This document shows, in pieces, positions 6,237 through 7,144 of a stretch of 7,144 bases of DNA; within the stretch, counting starts at the first letter, position 1; each line of letters opens with the position of its first letter. The position numbers and the translations under genes are program-made. Source of the stretch: Candidatus Omnitrophota bacterium (GTDB taxonomy: Bacteria; Omnitrophota; Gorgyraeia; 2-01-FULL-45-10); the NCBI GenBank assembly GCA_030691985.1, contig JAUYDB010000297.1, positions 1 to 7,144 of the forward strand. The letters run 5' to 3'. Under the pieces are notes generated by a model. The model ran no database searches. It saw only the letters and a list, made by a program, of their open reading frames with translations, and had not been told where the DNA came from.

Positions 6237-6282
6237 AAGTATGAGTTGCGGTAGAGAAGAGATAAAAGGCCGGATGGAGTAT
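6216..6282 (+). promoter_or_regulatory. Long stem-loop in the pseudopilin 5' leader with a competing alternative pairing
   Basis: Bases 6216-6226 pair with 6272-6282 (11 bp, two G-U), then after a 2-base bulge GGCCTT (6229-6234) pairs with AAGGCC (6266-6271), enclosing a 31-nt loop. A third segment near the transcript start, AGGCC plus GGAG or AGAC (6154-6167), can pair with the same 5' arm (GGCCT 6229-6233 with CTCC 6219-6222 or GTCT 6223-6226) and would cover the ribosome site of the small ORF. Segments 6154-6165 and 6267-6279 are near copies of each other. No T-run follows the 3' arm, so control of translation or mRNA stability is likelier than plain attenuation. I recognise no named riboswitch class. 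Confidence 0.5.
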
Positions 6283-6347
6283 TGTATTATATATTATTCT
6301 CACCATAAAAGCGATCCCAATTTTGGGGGAAGGGAAGGTGAATTTAT

Positions 6348-6692
6348 ATGATGATAAAGATGAATAGAAAAGGCTTTACGCTTGTTGAAATTATGATAGT
6401 GGTTGCAATTATCGGTTTATTGGCGGCGATAGCCATTCCGAACTTCGTCAAGGCGAGAACGACGGCCATGAAAAATGCTTGCATAGCGAACCTGAAGCAG
6501 ATTCAGGGCGCTATACAGGTATGGGCAATAGATACCGGGGCAACGTCGAGCGCTACATTTGCCACAGGTGATATTGTTCCGAACTACCTGAAGAGCTGGC
6601 CGAAAGAGGGGACGGTTTCGTATGCGGTTCCTGCTAGTGTCAGCGCAACGCCGGTATGCCCGAATACCGCTAACACAGATCATACATTGTAG
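6348..6692 (+). CDS. Type IV pilin-like / type II secretion pseudopilin (prepilin N-terminal methylation domain)
   Basis: The 114-residue prepilin has a short basic leader ending K-G (residue 9), then FTLVEIMIVVAIIGLLAAIA. Prepilin peptidase should cut between Gly9 and Phe10 and methylate Phe10; Glu14 is the conserved Glu+5 used in filament assembly. The hydrophobic helix (10-30) ends in IPNF and continues as the amphipathic helix V-K-A-R-T-T-A-M-K-N. Cys45 in the helix and Cys104 near the end (PVCPNT) could form a disulfide; the chain closes D-H-T-L. At about 105 mature residues it is a small, single-domain pseudopilin. No assembly ATPase, secretin or peptidase gene is nearby, so pilus and secretion roles cannot be separated. 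GGGAAGG (6332-6338) is 9 bases before ATG 6348; ATG 6351 or 6360 are possible but less well spaced. It has its own promoter, long leader and terminator, which suggests a monocistronic unit. Confidence 0.93.
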   Translation: MMIKMNRKGFTLVEIMIVVAIIGLLAAIAIPNFVKARTTAMKNACIANLKQIQGAIQVWAIDTGATSSATFATGDIVPNYLKSWPKEGTVSYAVPASVSATPVCPNTANTDHTL

Positions 6693-6738
6693 ATGTAGAT
6701 AGGGTAAGGAGAATTGGTTTAAGCTGAAGTGAGTATAC

Positions 6739-6789
6739 CCCCGCATCTTCTTAAAGTCGATTTCGTTTTAAAGAAGATGCGGGGTTTTT
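6739..6789 (+). terminator. Strong intrinsic terminator of the pseudopilin gene
   Basis: CCCCGCATCTTCTT (6739-6752) pairs perfectly with AAGAAGATGCGGGG (6771-6784), a 14-bp stem with an 18-nt loop, followed by five T's (6785-6789). The stem lies 46 bases after the pilin stop. The next promoter's -35 begins only two bases after the T-run. Confidence 0.95.
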
Positions 6790-6790
6790 A

Positions 6791-6819
6791 TTGACAATGC
6801 CCTTACCATATGATAAATT
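6791..6819 (+). promoter_or_regulatory. Sigma70-type promoter for the truncated pseudopilin, with palindrome like that of nrdJ
   Basis: TTGACA (6791-6796) is a perfect -35 and TAAATT (6814-6819) lies 17 bases on. TGATA (6811-6815) and TATCA (6821-6825) flank the -10 with a 5-base spacer. Bases 6808-6825 match 370-387 of the nrdJ promoter at 16 of 18 positions, at the same distance from the -35. Confidence 0.65.
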
Positions 6820-6823
6820 ATAT

Positions 6824-6857
6824 CAAAAGCAATACTATATTATAGTGTGAGCTTTTG
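6824..6857 (+). promoter_or_regulatory. Hairpin at the 5' end of the 6791-promoter transcript
   Basis: CAAAAGC (6824-6830) pairs with GCTTTTG (6851-6857); inside, ACTA (6834-6837) pairs with TAGT (6843-6846). As DNA the inner part is a 13-base palindrome, ACTATA-T-TATAGT. Transcription is predicted to begin at about 6826, so the hairpin would lie at or just inside the mRNA's 5' end, where it could stabilise the message, or the DNA could be an operator. No T-run follows. Confidence 0.4.
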
Positions 6858-6878
6858 CTATTTTGAAAACAAACAGGA

Positions 6879-7037
6879 GTGCGCGTATACATTGCTGATA
6901 TCCGCGGTTTTAAAGACAAAAGAGGCCTTACGTTGGTGGATAGCCTCATATCCGTCGTTTTATTGAGCGTCTTTGTAATCAGCTTACTGGGCGCATTTTT
7001 TATATCCAAAATTACTCGTGCCCAAATTAGAGTGTGA
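6879..7037 (+). pseudogene. Truncated pseudopilin-like gene, N-terminal leader and helix only
   Basis: An open frame ending at TGA 7035-7037 encodes a basic stretch G-F-K-D-K-R-G followed by LTLVDSLISVVLLSVFVISL, a prepilin leader and transmembrane helix with cleavage after Gly (6924-6926). Position +5 is Asp instead of the usual Glu. The chain stops about 36 residues after the cleavage site, before any globular domain, so no normal minor pilin could form. The start is unclear: GTG 6879 overlaps the only ribosome-site-like sequence (AGGAG, 6875-6879), while ATT 6891 is well placed but a rare start. A promoter at 6791 precedes it. None of the three frames after 7037 resumes a pilin-like sequence, and palindromic repeats begin at 7039, so disruption by a repeat or deletion is likelier than a simple frameshift. 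A genuine short protein is possible but less likely. Confidence 0.6.
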
Positions 7038-7038
7038 G

Positions 7039-7063
7039 TCTCGAGGGGAAACATGTTTCGAGA
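7039..7063. repeat. Short palindrome at the break point of the truncated pseudopilin
   Basis: TCTCGA (7039-7044) and TCGAGA (7058-7063) are inverted copies, and between them lies the perfect 12-base palindrome GAAACATGTTTC (7048-7059). It begins two bases after the premature stop. It may be the edge of an inserted repeat element, but no direct target repeats can be checked because the far side is outside the window. Confidence 0.5.
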
Positions 7064-7091
7064 TTCGATCTTTGCCTACCCATCACCCTTG

Positions 7092-7144
7092 CCCTCTCCC
7101 CTGAAAGGGGAGAGGGGATTCCTTCATAATTTCCTCTCCCCCTT
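7092..7144. repeat. REP-like palindromic repeat, CCCTCTCCCC hairpin, with the start of a second unit
   Basis: CCCTCTCCCC (7092-7101) and GGGGAGAGGG (7107-7116) form a perfect 10-bp stem with a TGAAA loop. CCTCTCCCC recurs at 7133-7141, 40 bases after its first occurrence at 7093-7101, so a second unit starts before the window ends. GC-rich palindromes of this kind are widespread intergenic repeats in bacteria. No T-run follows, so it is not a usual terminator. Total array length is unknown. Confidence 0.7.

Noticed and set aside
6150..6347. Cyclic-di-GMP (GEMM) riboswitch in the pilin leader
   Set aside because: Such riboswitches are often upstream of pilin genes, but the conserved GCAAA and ACGCAAAGCC-like cores are absent.
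6693..6738. A further small gene after the pseudopilin, suggested by AAGGAG at 6706-6711
   Set aside because: Candidate starts hit stops within a few codons, and the pilin terminator follows at once.
7080..7144. Start of a CRISPR array
   Set aside because: The recurring element is a self-complementary CCTCTCCCC hairpin with only one full copy, no repeat-spacer pattern and no cas genes.

Overview
This is about 7.1 kb of bacterial chromosome with every recognisable gene on the + strand. Base composition is near balanced, Ile is often ATA and Arg often AGG, and two pseudopilin-type reading frames begin with K-R-K-G/FTLVE or K-R-G/LTLVD leaders. Together with the short heptamer repeats between genes, this resembles the uncultured phylum Omnitrophota (candidate OP3) or a relative. 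That assignment is an impression from gene style, not a search result. Nothing here is phage- or plasmid-like.

Layout. (a) 1-183: tail of a small two-helix membrane protein whose start lies outside the window. (b) 184-487: 304 bases without a gene. It holds an imperfect 80-nt inverted repeat built of 7-base TATAGCG/CGCTATA units (203-282), a good sigma70-type promoter (353-381) and a short leader hairpin (424-449). (c) 488-4087: nrdJ, adenosylcobalamin-dependent (class II) ribonucleotide reductase, interrupted in frame by a 430-residue intein with a LAGLIDADG homing endonuclease (851-2140). Splicing would leave a 769-residue enzyme. (d) 4192-4866: a small membrane protein with two copies of the MscS-type conserved TM-helix repeat, closed by a strong terminator (4886-4917). 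(e) 4954-6078: hemW, radical-SAM heme chaperone, whose -10-like TATAAT sits so close to the ATG that the mRNA may be leaderless. (f) 6079-6347: near-consensus promoter, a 22-codon ORF and a long stem-loop forming the 5' leader of a pseudopilin gene (6348-6692), which ends in a strong terminator. (g) 6791-7144: another promoter, a leader hairpin and a pseudopilin-like frame cut short after its N-terminal helix, followed directly by palindromic repeats that run off the window.

The genes do not form one pathway. nrdJ makes deoxyribonucleotides, hemW handles heme, and the pseudopilin genes belong to a type II secretion or type IV pilus system whose other parts are not here. Each complete gene appears to have its own promoter signal, and two genes are closed by clear terminators.

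The most interesting points are the complete-looking intein in a conserved site of NrdJ; a pilin leader with an upstream ORF and two mutually exclusive pairings that look like an attenuator; a nearly identical palindrome over the -10 of both the nrdJ promoter and the promoter at 6791; and the pseudopilin gene broken at a repeat junction. I found no evidence of a defence island, a CRISPR array or a wholly new multi-gene system.
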